Notes under the pieces: model-generated
What the model saw: only the letters and a program-made list of their open reading frames with translations
Told to the model about the DNA's origin: nothing
Databases searched by the model: none
Program-made: the position numbers and the translations under genes
Shown: positions 33,933 to 40,892 of the stretch, one piece after another
Layout of the letters: every line of letters begins with the position of its first letter
Position numbering within the stretch: position 1 is the first letter of the stretch
NCBI RefSeq assembly: GCF_025148125.1
Contig: NZ_CP102267.1
Location: 4,474,501-4,538,500, forward strand
Source: Blautia wexlerae DSM 19850
Lineage (GTDB): Bacteria > Bacillota > Clostridia > Lachnospirales > Lachnospiraceae
Direction: 5' to 3'
Length of the DNA stretch: 64,000 nucleotides

Positions 33933-34346
33933 ATGGCGACACTGAAATACAGCCGTCAGCGGGAATCGATTAAAGAGTTTCTAAGAACCAGAAAAGATCA
34001 TCCTACTGCCGATGTGGTATATGAGAATATGAAACTCATCTATCCGAATATCAGCCTCGGTACGGTATATCGCAACTTATCTCTGCTGGCTGATCTGGGA
34101 GAGATCAAGAAACTTTCCTCTTTCGCCGGAGCGGATCACTTTGATGGGCGAACCGAGAGACACTGTCACTTCATGTGTACCAGATGTGAACGAATCATTG
34201 ATCTGGAAAGCGAAGGGATCCATCACATTATGGAGCTTGCAGGTGAAAACTTCGGAGGAAAGATTACTGATTACAGTGCCAGATTCTTCGGTCTGTGTGA
34301 GGACTGCCTGAAAGAGGCAGAAGGCAACTCCGATAATTCAAAGTAG
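33933..34346 (+). CDS. perR: Fur-family peroxide regulator PerR
   Basis: A 137-residue Fur-family repressor. The N-terminal winged helix includes HPTADVVYENMKLIYPNISLGTVYRNLSLLADLGEI. The dimer domain has the regulatory metal ligands HFDGRTERHCHFMC and two structural CxxC zinc pairs, CTRC and CEDC. The D in HFDG is the residue that distinguishes PerR from Fur in known members. The start at 33933 follows GGGAGGAATACC. The next gene is rubrerythrin, a classic PerR target, and matching operators lie upstream of both. It senses H2O2 by metal-catalysed histidine oxidation in characterised relatives. Assignment to PerR rather than Fur is by context and motif. Confidence 0.9.
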   Translation: MATLKYSRQRESIKEFLRTRKDHPTADVVYENMKLIYPNISLGTVYRNLSLLADLGEIKKLSSFAGADHFDGRTERHCHFMCTRCERIIDLESEGIHHIMELAGENFGGKITDYSARFFGLCEDCLKEAEGNSDNSK

Positions 34347-34423
34347 TTTTTACTTACATCATTGTTGTCCAAATTGGGAATAACAACTAATGATAAAAAG
34401 TTGCAAAAAAGCTAAAATTAAAC

Positions 34424-34487
34424 TTGACTTTTTCAATCAAGTATGGTAATCTAAAATCATAGAAAACAGTAATAATTACTATTATTA
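34424..34487 (+). promoter_or_regulatory. Rubrerythrin promoter with PerR-box-like operator
   Basis: TTGACT (34424-34429), 17 bases, TAATCT (34447-34452), then TAATAATTACTATTATTA at 34470-34487 just past the predicted start of transcription. It is nearly the same site as in front of perR. Confidence 0.75.
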
Positions 34488-34605
34488 AAAATTACTTTTT
34501 CTACCGCACACGCGGAAAGCAATAAGAACTAAACGATGCTAAGATAATCAATTTATTTTCTGGCATCCCTAATAAATTCATTAAAAAGAAAAGGAGATTT
34601 TAATT

Positions 34606-35151
34606 ATGACAAAATGGGTATGTAGTGTATGTGGTTATGTTTATGAAGGTGAGAAAGCTCCGGAAGCCTGTCCTGTATGTAAGGCACCGGCTGATAAATT
34701 CGTAAAGCAGGATAGTGAATTGTCATGGGCTGCTGAACACGTTGTAGGTGTTGCTCAGGGATCCAGCGAAGACATCATGGCTGATTTAAGAGCAAACTTC
34801 CAGGGTGAGTGCTCTGAAGTTGGTATGTATCTTGCAATGGCAAGAGTTGCTCACAGAGAAGGATATCCGGAAATCGGTTTATACTACGAAAAAGCAGCTT
34901 ATGAAGAGGCAGAACATGCTGCTAAATTCGCTGAATTATTAGGTGAAGTTGTAACAGACAGCACAAAGAAAAACCTTCAGATGCGCGTAGAAGCCGAGAA
35001 CGGTGCTACAGCTGGTAAAACAGACCTTGCTAAACGTGCAAAAGCTGCTAACCTTGACGCTATCCATGATACAGTTCATGAAATGGCAAGAGACGAAGCA
35101 AGACATGGAAAAGCATTCGCTGGTCTTCTTAAGAGATACTTCGGAGAATAA
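34606..35151 (+). CDS. Reverse rubrerythrin
   Basis: A 181-residue rubrerythrin with the rubredoxin part first: [10 protein letters not shown]...[11 protein letters not shown] (residues about 6-38), followed by the di-iron four-helix bundle with [26 protein letters not shown] and [13 protein letters not shown] supplying Glu/His ligands. Reverse rubrerythrins reduce H2O2 and O2 in obligate anaerobes using NADH via rubredoxin. AAAAGGAGATTTTAATT precedes the ATG. Strong codon bias (GCT, GAA) suggests high expression. Controlled by the PerR-type site upstream. Confidence 0.95.
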   Translation: MTKWVCSVCGYVYEGEKAPEACPVCKAPADKFVKQDSELSWAAEHVVGVAQGSSEDIMADLRANFQGECSEVGMYLAMARVAHREGYPEIGLYYEKAAYEEAEHAAKFAELLGEVVTDSTKKNLQMRVEAENGATAGKTDLAKRAKAANLDAIHDTVHEMARDEARHGKAFAGLLKRYFGE

Positions 35152-35184
35152 TTCTATCGGAAAATCGCATAAAATAAACCTTTT

Positions 35185-35215
35185 AAAGGGAGAACCATTA
35201 AGGTTCTCCCTTTTT
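35185..35215 (+). terminator. Rubrerythrin terminator
   Basis: AAAGGGAGAACC and GGTTCTCCCTTTTT arms with a four-base loop, 35 bp after the stop. Confidence 0.85.
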
Positions 35216-35243
35216 ATCCGTTCGTATTTTCATCATTGGAAGC

Positions 35244-35597
35244 TTAACTGGATTTCGCCTGAAGTCTGGCAACCTGATCTGTCAGAGCATTCATCTTAAC
35301 CTCATTAATCATAATCCTGTTCATCCAGGTAGCCGACACATCCATCTTATTGATAAGATTCAGATGATTCTCTGCAAGGATAGAAATATTCCTATCCGTT
35401 ATGTTCTCCAAATGCAGTCTGATATCTGCAAAGTTATTTCTGGTCTCTTCTTCAAAACACTTCTGACGCTCTTCCATTCGGTCCATCTGGCTTTCGAATT
35501 TATCCATTCGACTTTCGAATTTATCCATTCGCGTCCCAAATCCTCTGACCTCTGTCAAAACAGCTTCCAGTATTTGTCTGTCTGTCACCACTTTCAC
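35244..35597 (-). CDS. Small coiled-coil protein of unknown function
   Basis: A 117-residue hydrophilic protein with no membrane segment. Residues about 20-50 contain the short tandem repeats TRMDKFESRMDKFESQMDRM, a heptad-like coiled coil. A further helical region follows (NFADIRLHLENITDRNISIL). GAGGTGAAAGTGGTG lies at the start, so translation could begin at 35597 (ATG) with the second half of that purine-rich stretch as site. Similar small coiled-coil proteins are common in Lachnospiraceae and have no known function. The repeat motif is the only notable feature. It could be a spurious frame, but codon pattern and length argue against that. Confidence 0.6.
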   Translation of the reverse strand: MKVVTDRQILEAVLTEVRGFGTRMDKFESRMDKFESQMDRMEERQKCFEEETRNNFADIRLHLENITDRNISILAENHLNLINKMDVSATWMNRIMINEVKMNALTDQVARLQAKSS

Positions 35598-35702
35598 CTC
35601 CTCTGTAGCCCGTATCGTTCTTTTGTATGTGATTGATTATATCACATACATAAAAATATGTCTATAAAAATCTATAAACATTAGAGTGTATTTGGAAAAT
35701 GC

Positions 35703-35893
35703 GTTACTGTTCACTCCATTCACAGTAACACGCTTCGCGATGCACAGAATTTATGCTGATCGCATAAATTCGCGCGGTATGTCTCGGGTTTTCTGTGACC
35801 TTTGCTCACAAAAAACACCTCGCGGGATATTACCAGTGAACAGTAACGAAAATGCTCCCCACAAGATGTGCGTCACAATTTGTGGGAGATTTT
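35703..35893. repeat. Repeat families X (variant) and Z side by side
   Basis: 35703-35847 starts with GTTACTGTTCACTCCATTCA and ends with CAGTGAACAGTAAC, enclosing GGTATGTCTCGGGTTTTC and CACCTCGCGGGATATT, blocks also seen in family X at 49260. Directly behind (35852-35893) is CACAAGATGTGCGTCACAAT, the family Z core also found at 39808-39969 and 62373-62440. The Z piece reaches the stop codon of the carboxypeptidase gene. Confidence 0.75.
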
Positions 35894-36887
35894 ATTTGTT
35901 ATTATCATTCATCTTCTCCTCAATCGCCGCACCAACCCTGTTATAAACAGTCACAGCATCCTGAATATGCGGAATCGTATTTCCTTCTGCTCCTGAAGCA
36001 CCTGCGGAAACAAAGATATATTCCCTGCCCTCAATCTCCGCAAAACTCACCAGACAGTGTCCTGCCTCACTGGTATAGCCGGTCTTGCCACCGAGGATTT
36101 TTCCACCTGTGACTGTCGGATCAGACAGATTTTTAAACATTGTACTGTAGTAGGTAATTCCATCCGGGTGGATATTTGTAACTCCGGTAGAATGTCTGGA
36201 GGTCTCCACAATCTCACGAAACGTATCATTCTTAATGCAATACTTCATCAACACCGCAATATCCTTAACCGTACTGTAATGATCCGGATTATGCAGTCCT
36301 GTAGAATCACAGAAATGAGTATTCTCCATTCCAAGCTTCCTTGCTTTCTTATTCATCAGCTCCGCAAAATCCGCCTCTGAACCACTGATCGTATCTGCCA
36401 GCGCAATACAGCACTCTGCCCCCGAAGGCAACATCGCACCATAGAGAAGATCAATCACCCGGACCTCTTCCCCCGGCTGAAAACCTGCCTGCGTAGCATC
36501 CTGCTCATACAATCCGGAGAACATCTCATCCGTCAGAGTAATCTTCTCATCCAGATCATCAAAATTCTCAATCCCCAATATCACAGTCATAATCTTCGTC
36601 ATAGAAGCCGGATAAATCTGAGCCTCCCCGTTAATCTCACCCAGAATCTTACCTCCCCTGGCCTGCATCAGGATCGCATTCGGACTGTTGATACCACTGA
36701 TATCCACTTCCTTCAGAACCGGCTGCTCAAACTGCTCAAACCACTCCTTCACGCCCTTATTCCATCCGATCATGATAACCAGCGCACAGATAATGATCAC
36801 CTCAACAAACACACAAGCCACAATCCTGCCCCGATATCTCCATGCATAACTTCTTCCACCGCTCTTTTTCCGTCTCCTGCCAGCCAC
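35892..36887 (-). CDS. D-alanyl-D-alanine carboxypeptidase (S11 family)
   Basis: A 331-residue penicillin-binding protein that trims peptidoglycan stem peptides. A basic N-terminus precedes one membrane anchor (IVACVFVEVIIICALVIMIGW, residues about 22-42). The active-site tetrad SMTK is at residues 95-98 (Ser 95 nucleophile) and KTG at 268-270. The second motif, normally SxN, reads SGA (155-157) in LPSGAECCIALA, an unusual replacement. The C-terminal beta domain of DacA is missing, as in short clostridial forms. The last codons overlap a family Z repeat. Alternative: a sporulation-type DacF, which cannot be separated without genome context. Confidence 0.92.
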   Translation of the reverse strand: MAGRRRKKSGGRSYAWRYRGRIVACVFVEVIIICALVIMIGWNKGVKEWFEQFEQPVLKEVDISGINSPNAILMQARGGKILGEINGEAQIYPASMTKIMTVILGIENFDDLDEKITLTDEMFSGLYEQDATQAGFQPGEEVRVIDLLYGAMLPSGAECCIALADTISGSEADFAELMNKKARKLGMENTHFCDSTGLHNPDHYSTVKDIAVLMKYCIKNDTFREIVETSRHSTGVTNIHPDGITYYSTMFKNLSDPTVTGGKILGGKTGYTSEAGHCLVSFAEIEGREYIFVSAGASGAEGNTIPHIQDAVTVYNRVGAAIEEKMNDNNK

Positions 36888-37078
36888 AATAACGCCTCCT
36901 GTCTGCCTCTATAACATTACTCAGAAAAAATATATCTAACAAATCTCTAATTCATCCCCCTACTATAACACACCCTTACACAATCCTGTAATCTTCCATT
37001 CCTGCACACCCATACATTGCATCTTTCTCCCTATATCCAATACCTTTCCGTTTTCCCCGCCCGCGAAACCATTGTACA

Positions 37079-37277
37079 GCGCAGGAAAATATTTGTTTTC
37101 TGATACATCTACAGGAGGTGTAGCAATACTTAGCTTCCGGGAATTTGCGTTATGCCGGAAAAATTCACTGTCTGAGCGAAGCGAGTTTGAATTTTTCCGG
37201 CATGGTTTTAGCAAATTTCCGGAAGCTTAGTATTCCTGCCTCCGCAGCCGTATCAGAAAACAAATATTTTCCTGCGC
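37079..37277. repeat. ~199-bp palindromic element (family P), second copy
   Basis: Outer arms GCGCAGGAAAATATTTGTTT and complement, middle arms AATACTTAGCTTCCGG and CCGGAAGCTTAGTATT, inner arms ATGCCGGAAAAATTCA and TGAATTTTTCCGGCAT, around the loop CTGTCTGAGCGAAGCGAGTT. Same design, loop and orientation-independent shape as at 21085-21275. It lies between the rplA terminator and the carboxypeptidase gene; the rest of 36888-37078 shows nothing. Confidence 0.85.
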
Positions 37278-37306
37278 GTCCCCATACCCGCCACCTAAAG
37301 AAGCGC

Positions 37307-37338
37307 AAAAAGACCCCCGGAGAATCCCCGGGAGTCTT
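37307..37338 (-). terminator. rplA operon terminator
   Basis: Minus strand GACTCCCGGGG...CCGGGGGTC followed by TTTTT, 17 bases after the rplA stop. It means the operon ends with rplA here. Confidence 0.85.
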
Positions 37339-37354
37339 AAATTGCTAAAATCTA

Positions 37355-38047
37355 TTATGCTAATTTCATCGGGTTGATCTTCACACCAGGTCCCATTGTC
37401 GGAGCAATAACAACGCTCTTTAAATACTGACCTTTCAGTGTGCTTGGTCTAGCCTTAACGATAGCATCGATCAGCGTCTGGAAGTTGTCGCTTAACTGTT
37501 CCTCTGTAAAGGATGCTTTACCAACCGGAACATGAATGATGTTGGTTTTATCAAGACGGTACTCAATCTTACCTGCTTTGATATCGTGAACTGCTTTAGT
37601 AACGTCCATTGTTACTGTACCAGCTTTCGGGTTTGGCATTAAACCTTTCGGTCCAAGTACACGACCAAGACGACCTACAACACCCATCATATCTGGAGTT
37701 GCAACAACAACGTCAAAGTCTAACCATCCTTCGTTCTGGATCTTCGGAATAAGATCCTCAGCTCCTACGAATTCAGCACCTGCTGCTTTTGCTTCTTCAG
37801 CTTTAGCATCTTTAGCGAATACTAAAACACGAACTTTTTTACCAGTACCATGTGGCAGAACTACTGCACCACGGATCTGCTGGTCTGCATGACGTCCATC
37901 GCAGCCTGTACGGATATGAACTTCGATAGTTTCGTCAAATTTAGCAACTGCAGCTTTTTTAACTAAGCTGATAGCTTCTGCGGTATCATATAATGTAGCG
38001 CGGTCTACTGCTTTAGCAGCTTCCACGTATTTCTTTCCTCGTTTCAT
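37355..38047 (-). CDS. rplA: 50S ribosomal protein L1
   Basis: A 230-residue L1, the usual length. Blocks: [16 protein letters not shown] at the start, [16 protein letters not shown] near residue 68, and [21 protein letters not shown] (residues about 125-145), the rRNA-binding signature. The start at 38047 follows GGAGGTTATAGAA. It binds the L1 stalk of 23S rRNA and often represses its own operon; no clear mimic site was identified. It follows rplK by 61 bp, and a terminator follows. rplJ-rplL, commonly next, are not here. Confidence 0.97.
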   Translation of the reverse strand: MKRGKKYVEAAKAVDRATLYDTAEAISLVKKAAVAKFDETIEVHIRTGCDGRHADQQIRGAVVLPHGTGKKVRVLVFAKDAKAEEAKAAGAEFVGAEDLIPKIQNEGWLDFDVVVATPDMMGVVGRLGRVLGPKGLMPNPKAGTVTMDVTKAVHDIKAGKIEYRLDKTNIIHVPVGKASFTEEQLSDNFQTLIDAIVKARPSTLKGQYLKSVVIAPTMGPGVKINPMKLA

Positions 38048-38108
38048 TTCTATAACCTCCTGTGGTATTTGCGGGGAACGCCCTCCCACTTACTATTTAA
38101 TATTAAAA

Positions 38109-38534
38109 TTAATCAACTACTTCGATTCCCATACTTCTTGCAGTACCAGCGATCATGCTCATAGCTGCTTCAAGGGATGCTGCATTTAAGTCTTTCATCT
38201 TAAGTTCAGCGATTTCCTGAACCTGAGCTTTAGTAACCTTAGCAACTTTTGTCTTGTTCGGTACGCCGGAACCGGATTTGATCTTAGCAGCTTTCTTAAG
38301 AAGAACTGCAGCCGGCGGAGTTTTGGTTATGAAGCTGAAACTTCTGTCTGCATAAACAGTGATAACTACAGGAATGATTAAGTCTCCCTGATCTGCTGTT
38401 CTTGCATTGAACTCTTTTGTGAACTGAACGATATTTACACCGTGCTGTCCAAGAGCTGGACCTACAGGTGGTGCTGGAGTTGCTTTACCAGCCGGAATCT
38501 GTAATTTGATATATCCTGTTACTTTCTTTGCCAT
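38109..38534 (-). CDS. rplK: 50S ribosomal protein L11
   Basis: A 141-residue L11. It begins [20 protein letters not shown], then [20 protein letters not shown], and ends [14 protein letters not shown]. It forms part of the GTPase-associated centre and the thiopeptide-binding site with 23S rRNA. AGGAGGTGCCGAAAA precedes the ATG. It lies 70 bp after nusG in the conserved order secE-nusG-rplK-rplA. Confidence 0.98.
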   Translation of the reverse strand: MAKKVTGYIKLQIPAGKATPAPPVGPALGQHGVNIVQFTKEFNARTADQGDLIIPVVITVYADRSFSFITKTPPAAVLLKKAAKIKSGSGVPNKTKVAKVTKAQVQEIAELKMKDLNAASLEAAMSMIAGTARSMGIEVVD

Positions 38535-38604
38535 TTTTCGGCACCTCCTATGTGGTATTGGCGGGGGTTTATGGTCCCTCCCACGATATTGTTACCTTTG
38601 CTTG

Positions 38605-39120
38605 TTACATCTGTTTGATTTCTGCGAAACTAATTTCTACCGGCGTTTCGCGGCCGAAAAGTTCAACATTGATCGTTGCTGTCTGTTTCTGCACATTAAG
38701 GGCAGTGATAACACCAACGGTATCTTTCCAGGCACCGCCTGTGACAACAACTGTATCACCCTCTGCGAAATCGACCTGAATTTCCTCTTTCTTGATACCA
38801 AGAGGAAGCATCTCTTCCTCGGTCAACGGTACCGGCTTGGACCCTGGTCCAACGAAGCCTGTCACACCTCTGGTGTTACGGACAACATACCATGTATCGT
38901 CATTCATAACCATGTTGAGAAGTACATAGCCAGGAAACATTTTCTTCTGAACCTGTTTCAGAGCCCCGTTTTTCAGCTCAGCCACTTCCTGCAGCGGAAC
39001 ACGAACTTCAAGGATCTGGTCTTCCAGGTGTCTGTTTTCGATGGTTTTTTCAATATCGACTTTTACTTTGTTCTCATACCCGGAATAAGTATGAACAACA
39101 TACCATTTCGCTTCTGACAT
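38605..39120 (-). CDS. nusG: Transcription elongation/antitermination factor NusG
   Basis: A 171-residue NusG. N-terminal RNA polymerase-binding domain: KWYVVHTYSGYENKVKVDIE, then MFPGYVLLNMVMNDDTWYVVRNTRGVTGFVG. C-terminal KOW domain: FAEGDTVVVTGGAWKDTVGVITAL. NusG modulates pausing and termination and couples transcription with translation. It follows secE by 15 bp in the standard cluster. Length and motifs are complete. Confidence 0.97.
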   Translation of the reverse strand: MSEAKWYVVHTYSGYENKVKVDIEKTIENRHLEDQILEVRVPLQEVAELKNGALKQVQKKMFPGYVLLNMVMNDDTWYVVRNTRGVTGFVGPGSKPVPLTEEEMLPLGIKKEEIQVDFAEGDTVVVTGGAWKDTVGVITALNVQKQTATINVELFGRETPVEISFAEIKQM

Positions 39121-39135
39121 ACAATCACCTTATCC

Positions 39136-39345
39136 TTATTTCATTAAAAGATTAATGCCTTCGAGAATAAATGAATCCATGACGCTGATCAGTACGCAAA
39201 GCACGATCGACACGCAAACTACCACGATAGTCTGCTTAATCAGTTCATTGCGGTCTGTCCAGACAATCTTCCTGAATTCTGACTGAAGTCCCTGAAACCA
39301 ACTCTTCTTCTGGCTCTTGCCAGCAGATTTTTCATTTCCTTGCAT
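39136..39345 (-). CDS. secE: Preprotein translocase subunit SecE
   Basis: A 69-residue single-membrane-span SecE. The amphipathic helix SWFQGLQSEFRKIVWTDRNEL precedes the membrane segment (TIVVVCVSIVLCVLISVMDSFI). It clamps SecY in the membrane. Position between rpmG and nusG is conserved across bacteria, which makes this short gene secure. Confidence 0.94.
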   Translation of the reverse strand: MQGNEKSAGKSQKKSWFQGLQSEFRKIVWTDRNELIKQTIVVVCVSIVLCVLISVMDSFILEGINLLMK

Positions 39346-39397
39346 AGCCTGACCTCACAATTCTCTGTGAGTAACTGTTTCGTCCAGTTACCTTGGA

Positions 39398-39547
39398 TTA
39401 CTTTGTTTCCTTATGCAGAGTGTGTTTGCGGCAGAACTTACAATATTTCTGAGTTTCCATTCTCTCAGGATGGTTCTTTTTCTCCTTAGTCATATTGTAG
39501 TTACGCTGCTTGCACTCGGTACATGCTAATGTAATCTTAACGCGCAC
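39398..39547 (-). CDS. rpmG: 50S ribosomal protein L33 (zinc-ribbon form)
   Basis: A 49-residue L33 with two CxxC pairs, CTEC near residue 9 and CKFC near residue 36, the zinc-binding form. I set the start at a GTG (39547, reading [12 protein letters not shown]) because GGAGGTGGAAGTT precedes it and the protein then has the family length; the open frame goes on to 39625 with sequence that does not match L33. It is the first gene of rpmG-secE-nusG-rplK-rplA. Confidence 0.93.
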   Translation of the reverse strand: MRVKITLACTECKQRNYNMTKEKKNHPERMETQKYCKFCRKHTLHKETK

Positions 39548-39658
39548 AACTTCCACCTCCAGTGTTTTCATTTGCATGGTCATTTTCCTCATGCCGGACG
39601 ATGTATCCGTCATCTTTTCGGGCATAAAAAAAAGACCTAACTTCCATGTCGCTTGTCA

Positions 39659-39688
39659 AGTTTATCACACATGGCATGCCTAAGTCAA
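39659..39688 (-). promoter_or_regulatory. Probable promoter of the rpmG-secE-nusG-rplK-rplA operon
   Basis: TTGACT (39683-39688) and TAAACT (39659-39664) with an 18-base spacer on the minus strand, about 110 bp before rpmG. Confidence 0.5.
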
Positions 39689-39807
39689 GTCTTTTCTTAT
39701 TATTTATGCCTATATTTCATCGCATATTTTTTACAGGAAACGCAGCTATCCGACGCCGTATGGTATTTCTTCTGAAAATACCCATATCCTTTTCTTCAAT
39801 CTGCCAT

Positions 39808-39969
39808 AGAGTGTGTCTGAAAAATCATTCCCGCAATCTACACGCCCCACTTTGCGGGATATTTCACCCGAATTCAGTTGCCGTAGCCCGCTACGGCGCC
39901 CTCATCCGGGCAAAATATCCCACAAATTGTGACGCACATCTTGCAGAAAGCCTTTTTCAGACACGCTCT
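39808..39969. repeat. MITE-like repeat family Z, full copy
   Basis: A 162-bp element bounded by 17-bp terminal inverted repeats with one mismatch (AGAGTGTGTCTGAAAAA and TTTTTCAGACACGCTCT). Inside are an inverted CCGTAGCCCGCTACGG hairpin and CCCACAAATTGTGACGCACA. Partial copies lie at 35852-35893 and 62373-62440. No coding potential is evident; it fills the gap between the SDR gene and the L33 promoter. Confidence 0.75.
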
Positions 39970-40005
39970 AGCTCTCCAGAAATATTTTTCTTCTGTTGAA
40001 CTTTA

Positions 40006-40743
40006 TCAGAAGTAATCATATCCTCCATGGATATCTACAATACTTCCATTCATGTAGTTATTGGTAAGTATACTGTACGCCATATCTGCCACGTCTTTGA
40101 TCTCACCGAATCTGTGCAGTGCGATCTTGCGGTTGATGCGTTCGTAGCTTTCCGGTGTGCGGTTCTCATGCCAGGGCGTCTGGATGAAACCGGGGGCAAT
40201 GGCATTGACTGTGATGCCTTTTGGCTCAAATTCCTTTACCAGCGATTTGGTAAGGAAGTGGATGGCAGCCTTGGTCACGCCGTATACCAAAGAGGAGGAG
40301 TATGCCTGCTGCCCTGCATAGGAACCCATGAAGAGTACTCTTCCGCCCTCTGTCATAACAGGCATAAATTCTTTGACCATAAATACAGGTACAGACAGGT
40401 TGGTATTTACGATCTTATTCCATTCCTCGAAAGTGTAATCCTGAAATTTATCGTAAGTGCTGATTCCCGCATTGCTGATCAGCCAGTCTACGTGTCCTGC
40501 TTTCTCTTTTACTTCTCCGACGAAATTCATCATATCGTCATAGGAAGACATGTCCGCTTTCAGAATAATAAGCTTCTCCTGGTCTTCCGGTTTCAGGCTG
40601 TCCCAGAATTCATTGGCTTTATATGCATTGTGAGCGTAAGTGGCAAAGATCAGATCATCTTCTGCTGAGTTTGCTAGTATCTTCTCCACAATACCGCGTC
40701 CGATTCCGGAGGTGCCGCCTGTGATCACTGTTACCTTGCTCAT
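40006..40743 (-). CDS. Short-chain dehydrogenase/reductase
   Basis: A 245-residue SDR. The nucleotide-binding motif TGGTSGIGRG lies at residues about 8-17, NAG (LISNAGIST) near residue 93, the catalytic Ser in MGSYAGQ near residue 143 and YGVTK near residue 160, then APGFIQTPWH. The start at 40743 follows AAAGAGGGAATATAAA. It is the last gene of the surface-polymer cluster, 149 bp after the ThDP enzyme. With that enzyme it may form or reduce a sugar or polyol precursor for the cytidylyltransferase/LicD pathway (inference). The substrate is unknown; NADPH versus NADH cannot be read. Confidence 0.88.
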   Translation of the reverse strand: MSKVTVITGGTSGIGRGIVEKILANSAEDDLIFATYAHNAYKANEFWDSLKPEDQEKLIILKADMSSYDDMMNFVGEVKEKAGHVDWLISNAGISTYDKFQDYTFEEWNKIVNTNLSVPVFMVKEFMPVMTEGGRVLFMGSYAGQQAYSSSLVYGVTKAAIHFLTKSLVKEFEPKGITVNAIAPGFIQTPWHENRTPESYERINRKIALHRFGEIKDVADMAYSILTNNYMNGSIVDIHGGYDYF

Positions 40744-40892
40744 TTTATATTCCCTCTTTTTATTCATCTATAATACAGACAGATCTGTTCTCTGTCATGC
40801 GGGAGTCTCCCCACTTCCATAAAACGGACTGCCTGCAAAAAAATTCCTTCTATAATTATATATTCCACATTACCGAAATATATTCTTCACTC

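Noticed and set aside
36963..37348. Short frames on both strands between the carboxypeptidase gene and rplA
   Set aside because: They run through the palindromic element, so both strands look alike; not coding.
39646..39999. 117-codon plus-strand frame upstream of rpmG
   Set aside because: It crosses the rpmG promoter and the family Z repeat and has no ribosome binding site.
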